A DNA stretch of 56,084 nucleotides from NCBI GenBank assembly GCA_030694465.1, contig JAUXYJ010000043.1, positions 1-56,084 on the forward strand, given 5' to 3'. This document shows, in pieces, positions 7,863 to 16,452 of this stretch (the first letter of the stretch is position 1; every line of letters starts with the position of its first letter). A model generated the notes under the pieces. That model was not told the DNA's origin, did not search any database, and saw only the letters and a program-made list of their open reading frames with translations. Source of the stretch: Deltaproteobacteria bacterium (GTDB taxonomy: Bacteria > Myxococcota_A > Polyangia > Polyangiales > Ga0077539). Made by a program: the position numbers and the translations under genes.

Positions 7863-7956
7863 GACACGACGTTACACGTTGCAAGAAATGCGTGTTGGTT
7901 GAACTACACAATATGCGCAGGTCCCCAGAGTTTGATTAGAAATTCAGGGAATTTGC

Positions 7957-8952
7957 TTACCGAACGAACCGCAGCGCGAACCCGAGGCTCTCGTCGGTGG
8001 CCGTGAGCGACCAGTCTTGACCGGCTGCGAGGGCACGTCTTAGCGCTTGCCATTCGGTGTCTTTTGTGCGTACCGCGAAGCCATCTTCGAGGGGGTTTGC
8101 GCCGTTGGCGGGCTGGCCGTGGATGAGCGCGACGAAGTTGCCGCAGACGCGGGTACCGCGGGAGTCTTGTGCTCCGATTGCGGTGATTTCGCGGTCGTTG
8201 GGCTGCCACACGAGCACTCCGTCTGCGAGCGGGTCGTGGGGGAGCAAGAGCACCAGGGCGGTGTCTTCGGGGAGCTCTCCCAAGGGGGCACGCAGGCCCT
8301 CGGCGGCGCGGGCGGGGAGCTCAAGCTGCACGCAATCGTCCGAGACAAAGACGCACCCTGCGCGCGAGGTCACGCGGAGACATTTGCCCAAGACCGTGCG
8401 CTCGGGGCGGTCGTTTTTGGCGACTGATTTGCGGTCGCGGTCGAGCCACGGCGCGCTTGGAAACAACCCTGCGTCTCGGCCCATCCGTGCGCTCACACGG
8501 GAGAGCCCATAGTCTCTCGCGAGCTCGAACTCGTCTTTGTACAGCGCGATGAGCATCAGGGCGTTTGCGTCGAGCGCGGGCACTTGCGCCAAGGGCATGG
8601 CGGGCAGCGCGCCGACGGCGGCCCACTGGTCGGTCGCGAGAAACTCGCCAGGCTCAAGCGCGAGCACATCGCCGCTCTGCAAGAGCGCGCCTTCGACCGC
8701 GTGCAGCCGATGCCAGAGCGCGCCAAAGAGCTTCGCGGGGTCTTGAGAGAAGGGCTCGACGGGCTCACGCAGGCCACGCCGGATCGTGAGTGTTAGCTCT
8801 GGGTGGCCTTCGAGCGCGAAGCCCTGCGAGACCCAGGTCCAGCACGGGACGAGGCCATCTTGGGCGTGGACTTCGTGCGCATAGACCGCGAGCGAGAGCC
8901 TGCCCGCGAGGAGTTCGATTCGTGCGAGGGGAGTGTGTGTCGACGTATTCAT
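7957..8952 (-). CDS. hypothetical cytoplasmic protein
   Basis: 331 residues, started at MNTSTHTPLARIELL because the upstream in-frame extension reads as non-coding. No signal peptide or membrane segment. It is Leu/Ala/Glu-rich with segments such as WTWVSQGFALEGHPELTLTI, TDQWAAVGALPAMPLAQV and GTRVCGNFVALIHGQPANG. The pattern of an N-terminal beta-rich region and a later LVLLLPHDPLADG region suggests a two-domain soluble protein. I do not recognise the family. It is divergent from the transporter gene at 9083, with 130 bp of shared promoter region. Confidence 0.6.
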   Translation of the reverse strand: MNTSTHTPLARIELLAGRLSLAVYAHEVHAQDGLVPCWTWVSQGFALEGHPELTLTIRRGLREPVEPFSQDPAKLFGALWHRLHAVEGALLQSGDVLALEPGEFLATDQWAAVGALPAMPLAQVPALDANALMLIALYKDEFELARDYGLSRVSARMGRDAGLFPSAPWLDRDRKSVAKNDRPERTVLGKCLRVTSRAGCVFVSDDCVQLELPARAAEGLRAPLGELPEDTALVLLLPHDPLADGVLVWQPNDREITAIGAQDSRGTRVCGNFVALIHGQPANGANPLEDGFAVRTKDTEWQALRRALAAGQDWSLTATDESLGFALRFVR

Positions 8953-9082
8953 GGAGGCGATCTTTGCGCGGAGCTGTAGCAGCTTTTTCGAGCAATTCGA
9001 CGAGGAAGCTGTTCGTGCACAAGAGCCACGGCGAAGTGCTGTAGCGTCCTGCGCATCCCACACGACGGACGGCATTGGAGCA

Positions 9083-10489
9083 ATGGATCAAACGCACCCC
9101 GCGATCGAAGCGCCCGAGCACTCGCCTGAGTACCGCCAGCGCCGGTTTTTTAACTGGTTTCCGCTCGGGTTGACCTACGCGGCGCTGTACATGGGCCGGT
9201 ACAATCTCACCGCGGCGAAGAGCACCATGGGGCGGCTCTTTCATCTCGATAAGACACAAATCGGCGTGGTGTTTACCGTGGGTTTCTGGGTGTACGCGCT
9301 GAGCGTCATGCTCAATGGACCCCTGGCTGACCGCGTCGGTGGTCGTCGCGCGATCTTGGTCGGCGCGTTCGGAGCTTCGATGCTCAACGCCGCCATTGGG
9401 TTGCTCTTCTTGTCTGGCTGGACGCAAAACGTCGTCGTCGGACTGAGCATTCTCTACGCGATCAACATGTACTTTCAGTCCTTCGGCGCGCTGAGCGTTG
9501 TGAAGGTCAACGCGAGCTGGTTTCACGTCCGCGAGCGAGGAGTCTTCGGCGGGATCTTCGGCGTCATGATCTCGTCGGGCTATTGGCTCGCGCTCTCGGT
9601 GGGCGGGATTATTATCGCGAAGCTCCCGTGGTACTGGGTGTTCTTGGTCCCGTCGCTCGCGCTCGCGACGATGTTTGTCGTCGACTTCTTGCTGGTCCGC
9701 GACCGCCCCTCGGACGCGGGCTTCAAAGACTTTGACACTGGGGACGCGAGCTCGGACTCTGCGCTCAAGGCCAAGGCCCTCGCAGAGGGCGCCGCGGTCG
9801 TCGAGCCCGTGGTCGCCGAGAAGCCTCTCTCGTTGCGCGCGCTCTTGGCCAAGATCTTCTCAGACCCGGTGATCCGCGTGATCGCGATGGCTGAGTTTTG
9901 TACGGGATTTGTGCGCCAAGGGCTGCTCATTTATTTTCTCGAGTACCTCGCCGAGGTGCACGGTGTGCGCCCCGGGATGAGCGTGCACGCGTGGGCCGGC
10001 GTAGGCCCAACGCTCGGCGGAATCGCAGGTGGATTGGTCTGCGGCACCCTGAGCGACAGGTACTTTCAGTCACGCAGGCCCCCGGTCGCGTTTATCTTTT
10101 ACATCGCGCAAGCGTTGGTCTTGCTCGCCCTTGGGTTTGCTCCCAACGGCGCGGTCGCTGCGTTCTTAGTGGGCTTCTCGTGCATGTTTATCTTTGGAGT
10201 TCACGGCATGCTCTCGGGCACCGCGAGCATGGACTTTGGGGGGCGCAAAGCCGCTGCGACCGCCGCGGGGATTCTCGACGGCGTGCAGTACGTCGCCGCG
10301 GGGCTCACGGGCTTTGGCCTAGGTTATATTCTGCAGCGTTTTGGCTGGGATGGTCACGGGAGCAATCCCTCGCATCACCCCCACGATGCGCGCGTCTGGG
10401 TCTTCTCGATCATCCCGTTTTCGCTCATCGGCGCCATGCTCATGACCCGCATCTGGAACGCGAAGCCCAGCAAGGGCGGCGGCCATTGA
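9083..10489 (+). CDS. MFS transporter, organophosphate:phosphate antiporter (GlpT/UhpC-like) family
   Basis: 468 residues with about 12 membrane segments. The OPA subfamily is indicated by YMGRYNLTAAKSTMG after helix 1, GPLADRVGGRRA in the helix 2-3 loop (MFS signature), and SDRYFQSRRPP in the matching loop of the second half. A charged central loop (about 200-250) separates the halves. Members exchange sugar phosphates or glycerol 3-phosphate for phosphate, or sense them (UhpC); which applies is not visible. The ATG has a GGAG Shine-Dalgarno four bases upstream. The next gene starts 3 bp after the stop, so they are probably one operon. Confidence 0.85.
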   Translation: MDQTHPAIEAPEHSPEYRQRRFFNWFPLGLTYAALYMGRYNLTAAKSTMGRLFHLDKTQIGVVFTVGFWVYALSVMLNGPLADRVGGRRAILVGAFGASMLNAAIGLLFLSGWTQNVVVGLSILYAINMYFQSFGALSVVKVNASWFHVRERGVFGGIFGVMISSGYWLALSVGGIIIAKLPWYWVFLVPSLALATMFVVDFLLVRDRPSDAGFKDFDTGDASSDSALKAKALAEGAAVVEPVVAEKPLSLRALLAKIFSDPVIRVIAMAEFCTGFVRQGLLIYFLEYLAEVHGVRPGMSVHAWAGVGPTLGGIAGGLVCGTLSDRYFQSRRPPVAFIFYIAQALVLLALGFAPNGAVAAFLVGFSCMFIFGVHGMLSGTASMDFGGRKAAATAAGILDGVQYVAAGLTGFGLGYILQRFGWDGHGSNPSHHPHDARVWVFSIIPFSLIGAMLMTRIWNAKPSKGGGH

Positions 10490-10492
10490 CCT

Positions 10493-12355
10493 ATGCGATG
10501 GTGGTCTGTGTGCGCGCTGAGTGCCTGCTGTGTGATCTCGCTTTTTAGCTGCAAATCACGCGAAATCGAGCGACCTGCGGTGATCGTAAGGGCCGCCTCG
10601 GTCGTGCACAATGACAGCAACGGCGATGGCCTCGCGGACGTGTTGCTTGGGGACACCCCGACGGGCGCGCTGCTCTTGCTCGGGACGCGCGCGCGATGGC
10701 CCGCTGGGATCGCTTGGCGGTGGCATCCCGAAGAGCAAGATCCCGCTGCAATTTCGCTCGCAGCCCTCGCGTTTGCCGGAGACCGCGACGGAGACCACAT
10801 GAGCGAGATCGCCATCGCAGAGGGGCCTTCGCGCACCGAAGGTCGCTGCTATCGCGGCGGCGTGCGCGTGTACTCGGGCCGGGCTGAGGGCGCGCTCGAA
10901 GAGACCTCTCAGAGGCTCTTGGGGCCCACTGCGCAGAGCGATTCTGCGGGAGAATTTGCACGCATTGGTGAGAGACTGCTGCGTGTCGATGGGCTGGGCG
11001 GTCGTCGCGCGTCGGGGCTGCTCGTGAGCGCTACCCATGTGCGCGTCCTAGCGCGCGCGCTTCCTGCGGACGCCAACGAAGACGCCAGCGGTGATGCCCG
11101 CGGTGATGCCCGCGGTGATGGGAGCGCACACACTGAGCAGACGCGGTTTTGCGAGGGCACCGAGCTCTGGGTCTATGGCGCGCGGGACCAGCGGCCATCG
11201 CAGCGGATCGCGCTGCCCGATGGTGAGCTGAGGGACTGGGCTTCGGGGCGAATGGACAGCGACGTGTACCCGGATCTCGCGCTCTTGGCGGGCTCGAAAA
11301 TCTATATTTATCGTGGAAATTCACAGGGTTTCGAGCCTTCGCCCGCGCGCGTCTTGCACGACGATCACGACAGCCCCGATCGCTGGTCTCGCGTCGCGCT
11401 CGGCGACCTCGACGGCGACGGGCTGCAAGATCTCGTGCTTGCCTGCGAGTACACGGGCGCGGGCGAGGGGATCGCGCGCGCAGGCGTCGTGCACTTCGCC
11501 CCATTGAGCGGCGAGCAGCGCGTAGGCGTGCTCGGTGCGCCCAACGGAGGGGTCACAGAGCAGGGCCTCGGACGCTCGCTCGCCGTGGTACATGACCTCA
11601 ACGGTGACGGCCGCGACGAGGTCGTGATCGCCGACCCTGCTTCAAGCGCAGTCCTGATTTATCTCGGGCGCGCGGGTCAGAGCTGGCCGAGCCCCGATCG
11701 TGTCGTCCGCGGTCCTGCGAGCGTGGGCGTCTTGGGTGTGGGCGTGATCGACGCGGGGGATCTTGATGGCGATGGGCGTCACGACGTCTTGGTGCGCGCC
11801 GCGCGCAGAGACGGCGCGATGGTGACGTTGTTTGTGTTGAATCCGCTCACGGGCGAGCTGGTCCGCGCCCTCTTGCCTTCGGCGACCTCGGGCTATGCCC
11901 ACGTGATGGCGGGCGCTCAGTCCGTCGCAAGCGAGGCGCCCCCTGAGTTGCCCCCGTTGCTGCGTCGGTGTGTGATTCCGTCAGCGCAATTGCAGCCCGA
12001 ATTGCTTGTGAGCGCGACGGTGTTGGGGCCCGAGTCGTTGCACATTCGTCCCCCTGTGGCCGACGCGCTCGCGCAGCTCGTGCGTGCCCTCGCGCCCTGC
12101 CAAGCCGCCGCGCTCGCACAAGACTGCGGGCGTGCGACACGTGCGTCTCTGACGCTGGCCGTCGCGTCCATTGCGGCTCGCCCGACCCTGCACGCAGAGA
12201 GCGCCGTGGCCTGGGAGGGCGAGAGCGATGACACGCTCAGAGAGTGTGTCGCGCGTGCCGTCCAGGCGCCGTGGGGCGTCGCAGCCGTGCGCATGCGGGT
12301 GGGCACTCGTGTGCCCGTCTCGTTGTCCTTTGCGCCGGGACCGACCACGCCATGA
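10493..12355 (+). CDS. FG-GAP/VCBS repeat lipoprotein
   Basis: 620 residues. A signal peptide ends in LFSC (Cys20), predicting a lipoprotein. FG-GAP type calcium-binding repeats are spread over the protein: SNGDGLADVLLGD, DRDGDHMSEIAIAEG, DVYPDLALLA, DLDGDGLQDLVLA, DLNGDGRDEVVIADP and DLDGDGRHDVLV, which build a beta-propeller. The last ~120 residues hold paired Cys (RRCVIPSAQL..., LRECVARAVQAPW) resembling the C-terminal module of myxobacterial AgmX/TonB-like proteins. A 12-bp tandem repeat (11090-11113) encodes GDARGDARGD. It likely acts at the cell surface or in adhesion. It overlaps the next gene by ATGA. Confidence 0.8.
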   Translation: MRWWSVCALSACCVISLFSCKSREIERPAVIVRAASVVHNDSNGDGLADVLLGDTPTGALLLLGTRARWPAGIAWRWHPEEQDPAAISLAALAFAGDRDGDHMSEIAIAEGPSRTEGRCYRGGVRVYSGRAEGALEETSQRLLGPTAQSDSAGEFARIGERLLRVDGLGGRRASGLLVSATHVRVLARALPADANEDASGDARGDARGDGSAHTEQTRFCEGTELWVYGARDQRPSQRIALPDGELRDWASGRMDSDVYPDLALLAGSKIYIYRGNSQGFEPSPARVLHDDHDSPDRWSRVALGDLDGDGLQDLVLACEYTGAGEGIARAGVVHFAPLSGEQRVGVLGAPNGGVTEQGLGRSLAVVHDLNGDGRDEVVIADPASSAVLIYLGRAGQSWPSPDRVVRGPASVGVLGVGVIDAGDLDGDGRHDVLVRAARRDGAMVTLFVLNPLTGELVRALLPSATSGYAHVMAGAQSVASEAPPELPPLLRRCVIPSAQLQPELLVSATVLGPESLHIRPPVADALAQLVRALAPCQAAALAQDCGRATRASLTLAVASIAARPTLHAESAVAWEGESDDTLRECVARAVQAPWGVAAVRMRVGTRVPVSLSFAPGPTTP

Positions 12356-12894
12356 GCGAGCCTGTCGTGCGTCATCGCTGGGTATTTTACTGGGGAGCGG
12401 GTGCCATTGTGCTCTCGCTCTTCGACGCCATTGTCCGCCTCGCGCGTGTCGCTTGGGATGCCCGCGAGCGCGGACTGATGCGCCCGGCGATGCTTGTGTT
12501 CACGGCGCTGTGGACGCTCGTGATTGTGTATGGCGAGGGCTATCGCGCGTTTGCGGGCATCCTCGCGCCGAGGATGGCTTCTCGGCTGCTCGTGCTCTCG
12601 CGGCAGCCCCTGGGGTGGCGCCACGTGCTCGCGCCTGCGTATGCGTTGTCGCTGGTCACGACGCCTCCGCGGCGGTTGCTCTCGGCGTGGATGATGCTGT
12701 TGGGCGTGATGTCTGCGATCTTGATCGTGCGCAAGTTGCCGCAGCCATGGCGCGGCAGCGTGGACTTTGGGGTCGTGTGTGCGCTCACGTATGGGACGCT
12801 CGCGATCGTGAGCGCGTGCGCGAAGGCGTTGCGGACCGGCGAGAGCGTCACGGACCCAGAGCTGCCTCTGCAGGCGCAAGAACCTACGCAATAG
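12352..12894 (+). CDS. integral membrane protein, hypothetical
   Basis: 180 residues with about four membrane segments (WVFYWGAGAIVLSLFDAIV, PAMLVFTALWTLVIVYGEGY, RLLSAWMMLLGVMSAILIV, GVVCALTYGTLAIVSACA). The ATGA overlap with the FG-GAP lipoprotein gene indicates coupled translation, so it may serve the same envelope function. The Trp/Tyr/Gly-rich second helix and the RMASRLLVLSRQP loop do not bring a family to mind. Its end overlaps the end of the convergent gene 12884-13300 by 11 bp. Confidence 0.65.
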   Translation: MSEPVVRHRWVFYWGAGAIVLSLFDAIVRLARVAWDARERGLMRPAMLVFTALWTLVIVYGEGYRAFAGILAPRMASRLLVLSRQPLGWRHVLAPAYALSLVTTPPRRLLSAWMMLLGVMSAILIVRKLPQPWRGSVDFGVVCALTYGTLAIVSACAKALRTGESVTDPELPLQAQEPTQ

Positions 12895-13300
12895 GCCAGG
12901 GGGCCTGCGTGAGCCACTGGCGCGCTTTGAGCTCGTCGTCAAACACCGCGTAGGTGAGCTTTTGAACGTTCGCGATTCGGGTCATCTGAAGCTTGCCCAC
13001 GGCAGTCCGCACCAGCACCGCGCCTCTCGCGATCGCCGCGAAGAACTGAGGCTGAACTTCACTCATGATCTTCTCAAACGCAGGGTCGCTGCGCAGCGGG
13101 CCGTTGCGGAGGTCGACGAGACAGCGACGTTGCTCGAAGCGCTTGAAGCGCGTGAGCGCTCTGGCGCTCTCGAGGATTGAGCTCCCTGCAGCCTCGACGC
13201 TCGCGAAGGGCGTGTCGTTGCGCACGTAGACGATCAGCTCGTCGTCTGTTGCGTGTGTGAGCGAGGCGTAGGCGTCGAGATAGAGCGTTCGAGAGGGCAT
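12884..13300 (-). CDS. hypothetical protein, possibly STAS/SpoIIAA-like
   Basis: 138 residues. The alternation DELIVYVRNDTPF, CLVDLRNGPLRSDPAFEKIM, AAIARGAVLVRTAVGKLQMTRI and LTYAVFDDELKARQWL looks like the beta/alpha order of SpoIIAA/STAS-like proteins common in myxobacteria. That is a fold guess, not a motif match. The ATG at 13300 starts the conserved-looking part. Stand-alone gene. Compare the similarly built product of 30453-30935. Confidence 0.5.
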   Translation of the reverse strand: MPSRTLYLDAYASLTHATDDELIVYVRNDTPFASVEAAGSSILESARALTRFKRFEQRRCLVDLRNGPLRSDPAFEKIMSEVQPQFFAAIARGAVLVRTAVGKLQMTRIANVQKLTYAVFDDELKARQWLTQAPWPIA

Positions 13301-13416
13301 CAATGCGTGGGGGATCGCGCAGACGTTGCGCGAGGGGGTCAATACACGATCGTCTACCCAGATGCGAGACCACCCCGAGTGGGTGTGTGAGGTCGGCGCA
13401 CAACCACGACAAAACC

Positions 13417-13428
13417 GGCGACGTCGCC
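13417..13428. repeat. GGCGACGTCGCC palindrome, copy 4
   Basis: Intergenic copy in the 141 bp between the sigma-factor stop and the 138-residue gene. Confidence 0.85.
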
Positions 13429-13441
13429 GGGTCTTGCGAAG

Positions 13442-14305
13442 TTATAATCGCAGGAGTTTTTCGGGGTTTCGCACGATGTATACCGCGAAGACCTTTGTGC
13501 CATCGGTCTCGATCGCGAGGGCGCTTACGGGCTGATCGTCGACGCGAAGGACGAGGGCGGGCCAGCCGTTGAGCTGGACGAACTCCATGTGTTGCTCGCC
13601 CATGGATTTGCGCGCGAGGCCGATGAGCATTCGGGCGCAAGGGTCTGCGCCTCGCACGGGGTTTCGCGCGGCCAATGCTTTGCCATTGCTGTCCGAGAGG
13701 ATGACCGAATCGGCTGCAAACATGCTGGTCAACTGCGCGGTGTCCCCGGTGGCAATGGCCCAAGAGAACGCCTGCAGCACCGCGGCGTGTTGCTCGCGCG
13801 AGGGGGCAAATCGGGGGCGATTTTCGCGCAGGTGAGCGCGTGCGCGATGGAGGCTCTGTCTGCATGCGTTCGCGGTGCGACCGAGCATTGTTGCGATCTC
13901 GTCGTGCTCGTAGTCAAAGACGTCGTGCAAGAGCAAGACGGCGCGTTCGCTCGGAGAGAGATTCTCGAGAACCAGCAAAAATGCAGTCGAAATGGACTCG
14001 GTGAGGGCGAGGTGGTCGAGCGCGTCGTGGGCGGGCTCGTCGGTCCGGAGGGGCTCGGGGAGCCACGGTCCGATGTAGTGCGTGCGAGATTGCTGCGCGG
14101 ACTTTTGGTGATCAAGGCAGAGCCGTACGAGCACGGTCGTGAGCCAGCCGCCGGGGTTGTGAGGCACCGAGGGCGAGGGAGGCTTGTTGGCCTGAGCCCA
14201 GCGGAGCCAGCACTCGCTCACGAGGTCTTCGGCGTCGGCGCGCGAGCCGGTCATGCGGTAGGCGAGGGCCAAGAGCCGGGCGCGGTGTTCTTCGAAGGCG
14301 TCCAT
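13442..14305 (-). CDS. ECF41-family sigma factor with fused SnoaL-like regulatory domain
   Basis: 287 residues. Sigma region 2 lies at about 5-65 (LALAYRMTGSRADAEDLVSECWLRW) and region 4 at about 105-165 (LSPSERAVLLLHDVF-YEHDEIA, a helix-turn-helix). The ECF41 linker motif WLPEP is at 81-85. The C-terminal SnoaL-like domain (about 180-287) carries NGKALAARNPVRG, corresponding to the family's DGGGK region, and ends with NPEKLLRL, the conserved NPxKL tail. In ECF41 factors this extension controls activity and no classical anti-sigma is needed. It is 13 bp downstream of a FAD oxidoreductase, one of the usual ECF41 partner types, and the pair has an ECF41-type promoter at 15520-15546. Confidence 0.92.
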   Translation of the reverse strand: MDAFEEHRARLLALAYRMTGSRADAEDLVSECWLRWAQANKPPSPSVPHNPGGWLTTVLVRLCLDHQKSAQQSRTHYIGPWLPEPLRTDEPAHDALDHLALTESISTAFLLVLENLSPSERAVLLLHDVFDYEHDEIATMLGRTANACRQSLHRARAHLRENRPRFAPSREQHAAVLQAFSWAIATGDTAQLTSMFAADSVILSDSNGKALAARNPVRGADPCARMLIGLARKSMGEQHMEFVQLNGWPALVLRVDDQPVSALAIETDGTKVFAVYIVRNPEKLLRL

Positions 14306-14318
14306 GGGGGCGAAGGGT

Positions 14319-15476
14319 TTAGGCGTAGCTCGCTTGCGCGAGGGCCTTGGGGGTGTGTTCGCGGAGCCAGCGGTACGCCAATCGGTCACGCGCTTCGTTG
14401 TGAAGACTCGCGAGAGTAAACCGCGCGATGCGCTCTTTGACAAACACGGCGAGCGCGCCGGTGAGCACGGGGCCTTCGGGCGCAGCCCCTCGGCGATACG
14501 CTTGAACTACCGCATGTCTGCGGCCAAGGCTCACACACACGCCGGCGTCACGAAGAGAGAACATACCCAGAGAATGGTCTGTGAATTCGCTAGTGATCGC
14601 GTCCGCTACATAGGCCCCCATGGGCATCGCGGTCTTGCAGCTCTTCTGGAGCGCAGCGTGTCGTGAGGGCGGCGACCCGGCGACGTCGCCGATCGCAAAG
14701 ATGTCAGCGTGCGACCGCGATCGCAGCGTGTCTGTGATCTCCACGTAGCCCTGCGCGTCGGTCGCGACCAGGGACTGGCGAATGACTCTCGGCGGCGCAA
14801 ATCCTGTGCACCCGAGCACGCTGTCAAACGCGAGCTCGGAGTCGTCGGTGCGCAGTCCCTTCGCGGTCACCTCGTGCACAGCGCAGTCTGTGAGCATGTG
14901 GATCCCAAGCTTGGCGCACACAGCTCGTACATAGCGCTGTGATTTGGCTGACAAAAACGGTGCAAGCCCGCCGCGAGAGACAAGCGAGACACGGAGGTCT
15001 GGGTAGCGTTCGGCGAGCTCGGTGGCGCACTCGATTCCGGTGAGTCCAGTGCCTAACACGGCGATCGCACCTCGGGCCCGCGCGAGCCTCGGGAGCTCAT
15101 CGCGCAGCGCCCAAGCGCGCTCAAGGGTGTAGCCCTGTGTCTCGATCCCAGGAATATTGCTGGCAGATTGGCTCCCTAGCGCGAGGACGAGCCGGTCGTA
15201 CCCGAGCGTGCGCTCGCCGAGCGAGAGCGTGTGCTGGGTTGGATCCAAGGCGGTGAGCGTGCCTTGCACAAACTGAATCTTCGCAGACGAGAGCCAGGGT
15301 TCGAGCGCGACGGCGGGCAGCGCATCGCCTGCGAGCCACTGGTGCAACCGGATGCGTTCGACAAACGCCTCGTTGCGGTCCACGACGGTGATCTGGCAAC
15401 GATCACCCACACGGCGACGTAGCCGAAACGCGCACAGCAGGCCTGCATACCCAGCCCCAACGATCACGACGTGCAT
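14319..15476 (-). CDS. FAD/NAD(P)-dependent oxidoreductase (NDH-2-like), ECF41 partner
   Basis: 385 residues. Dinucleotide fold motifs are clear: GAGYAGLLCAFRL at the start (FAD), VLGTGLTGIECATEL near 140 (NAD(P)H), and ADIFAIGDVAG near 270 (second FAD contact). There is no CxxC disulfide, so it resembles NADH dehydrogenase type II and related quinone/ferredoxin reductases. The C-terminal ~100 residues lack an obvious membrane anchor. The ATG at 15476 is preferred over the GTG one codon upstream. It is the first gene of a two-gene unit with the ECF41 sigma factor and fits the oxidoreductase class of ECF41 targets. One GGCGACGTCGCC copy lies in the codons for DVAGSP. Confidence 0.85.
   Translation of the reverse strand: MHVVIVGAGYAGLLCAFRLRRRVGDRCQITVVDRNEAFVERIRLHQWLAGDALPAVALEPWLSSAKIQFVQGTLTALDPTQHTLSLGERTLGYDRLVLALGSQSASNIPGIETQGYTLERAWALRDELPRLARARGAIAVLGTGLTGIECATELAERYPDLRVSLVSRGGLAPFLSAKSQRYVRAVCAKLGIHMLTDCAVHEVTAKGLRTDDSELAFDSVLGCTGFAPPRVIRQSLVATDAQGYVEITDTLRSRSHADIFAIGDVAGSPPSRHAALQKSCKTAMPMGAYVADAITSEFTDHSLGMFSLRDAGVCVSLGRRHAVVQAYRRGAAPEGPVLTGALAVFVKERIARFTLASLHNEARDRLAYRWLREHTPKALAQASYA
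14679..14690. repeat. GGCGACGTCGCC palindrome, copy 5
   Basis: Inside the oxidoreductase gene at the conserved GDVAG segment, so this copy lies in a structurally important codon run. Confidence 0.85.
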
Positions 15477-15519
15477 CACAACTCATGTCCTTTCTACAGA
15501 GCGACGGCTCTAAGGACCT

Positions 15520-15546
15520 GACGATCGTGCGGGCTGTGGCGTGACA
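15520..15546 (-). promoter_or_regulatory. ECF41-type promoter
   Basis: Read on the minus strand: TGTCACg (-35), 16 bases, CGTC (-10). The ECF41 consensus I know is TGTCACA-N16-CGTC, so there is one mismatch and exact spacing. It lies about 45 bases upstream of the oxidoreductase start and predicts autoregulation by the ECF41 factor downstream. Confidence 0.75.
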
Positions 15547-15607
15547 GGGGCCGCGACGATGATGTGGGTTGCGACGGGATCGAGCCGTCGCTATCAGCCA
15601 CCCCACT

Positions 15608-16432
15608 ATGACCACATTGTCTGAACGAATGAAGGCGTACGAGGGCGCCGAGGCCTCACGGACTCTTGCGACTGGGCTGCCTGTGTTGGCGCGCATCGAT
15701 GGGCGCGCGTTTCACACGTTTGCCGGGGATTTGCCTAAGCCCTATGACAATCGTCTGAGCCAACTCATGATCGACGTGATGTGTGCGTTGATCCAAGAGA
15801 CGGGCGCGCGCGTGGGCTACACGCAGTCCGACGAGATCACGTTGCTCTGGCTTGAGCGAACCGACAGCGAGCAGCTCTGGTTTGGTCGACGGGTGCAAAA
15901 GATGACCTCGCAGTTGGCGGCGCAGACGTCGGCGATGTTCAACCACTTGTTGCCAGCGTATTTGCCCGAGAAAGCCGCGAAGCGGACGCTCGCGAGCTTG
16001 CCGACGTTTGATGCGCGGGTGTGGTCGGTTCCGAGCCGCGAAGAGGCGTGCAACGTGTTCTTGTGGCGAGAGCAAGACGCTGTCCGTAACAGCATCGAGG
16101 CGCTGGCCAGAGCACATTTTTCGCACGGAGAATTGCAGCAGAAAGACACGCAGACCATGACCCAGATGCTCGCGCAGCGGGACATCCGTTGGGGCGATCT
16201 TCCCGCGCGGCATCAGCGTGGGACCTATGCGCAGCGACGGACGGTCCTGCGTATATTTGCTGCGGACGAGCTCGACGCGCTGCCAGAGAGACATCTCGCG
16301 CGCACCGATCCGACGCGCGCTTACGAGCGCACTGCGATCGAGGTGCTGGATCTCCCAGCGCTCTCACGCGTGGTCAACCGCGACGAAGTGCTCTTGGATG
16401 GCGCGGCCCCGACAGTGCGCGAATCCGTGTAA
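15608..16432 (+). CDS. tRNA(His) guanylyltransferase / Thg1-like 3'-5' polymerase
   Basis: 274 residues, starting at MTTLSERMKAYEG. The family core is intact: LARIDGRAFHTFAGDL.KPYD (metal-binding Asp31) and GYTQSDEITLLW (Asp75-Glu76), matching the carboxylates of Thg1 at the palm-type active site. Eukaryotic Thg1 adds G-1 to tRNA-His; bacterial Thg1-like proteins repair 5'-truncated tRNAs by 3'-5' addition, and myxobacteria are among the bacteria known to carry one. No tRNA-His is in the window. The gene is divergent from the ECF41 unit and shares its 130-bp upstream region; the ECF41 promoter faces away from it. Confidence 0.92.
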   Translation: MTTLSERMKAYEGAEASRTLATGLPVLARIDGRAFHTFAGDLPKPYDNRLSQLMIDVMCALIQETGARVGYTQSDEITLLWLERTDSEQLWFGRRVQKMTSQLAAQTSAMFNHLLPAYLPEKAAKRTLASLPTFDARVWSVPSREEACNVFLWREQDAVRNSIEALARAHFSHGELQQKDTQTMTQMLAQRDIRWGDLPARHQRGTYAQRRTVLRIFAADELDALPERHLARTDPTRAYERTAIEVLDLPALSRVVNRDEVLLDGAAPTVRESV

Positions 16433-16452
16433 AAAAGCAGTCACTCGAGCGA

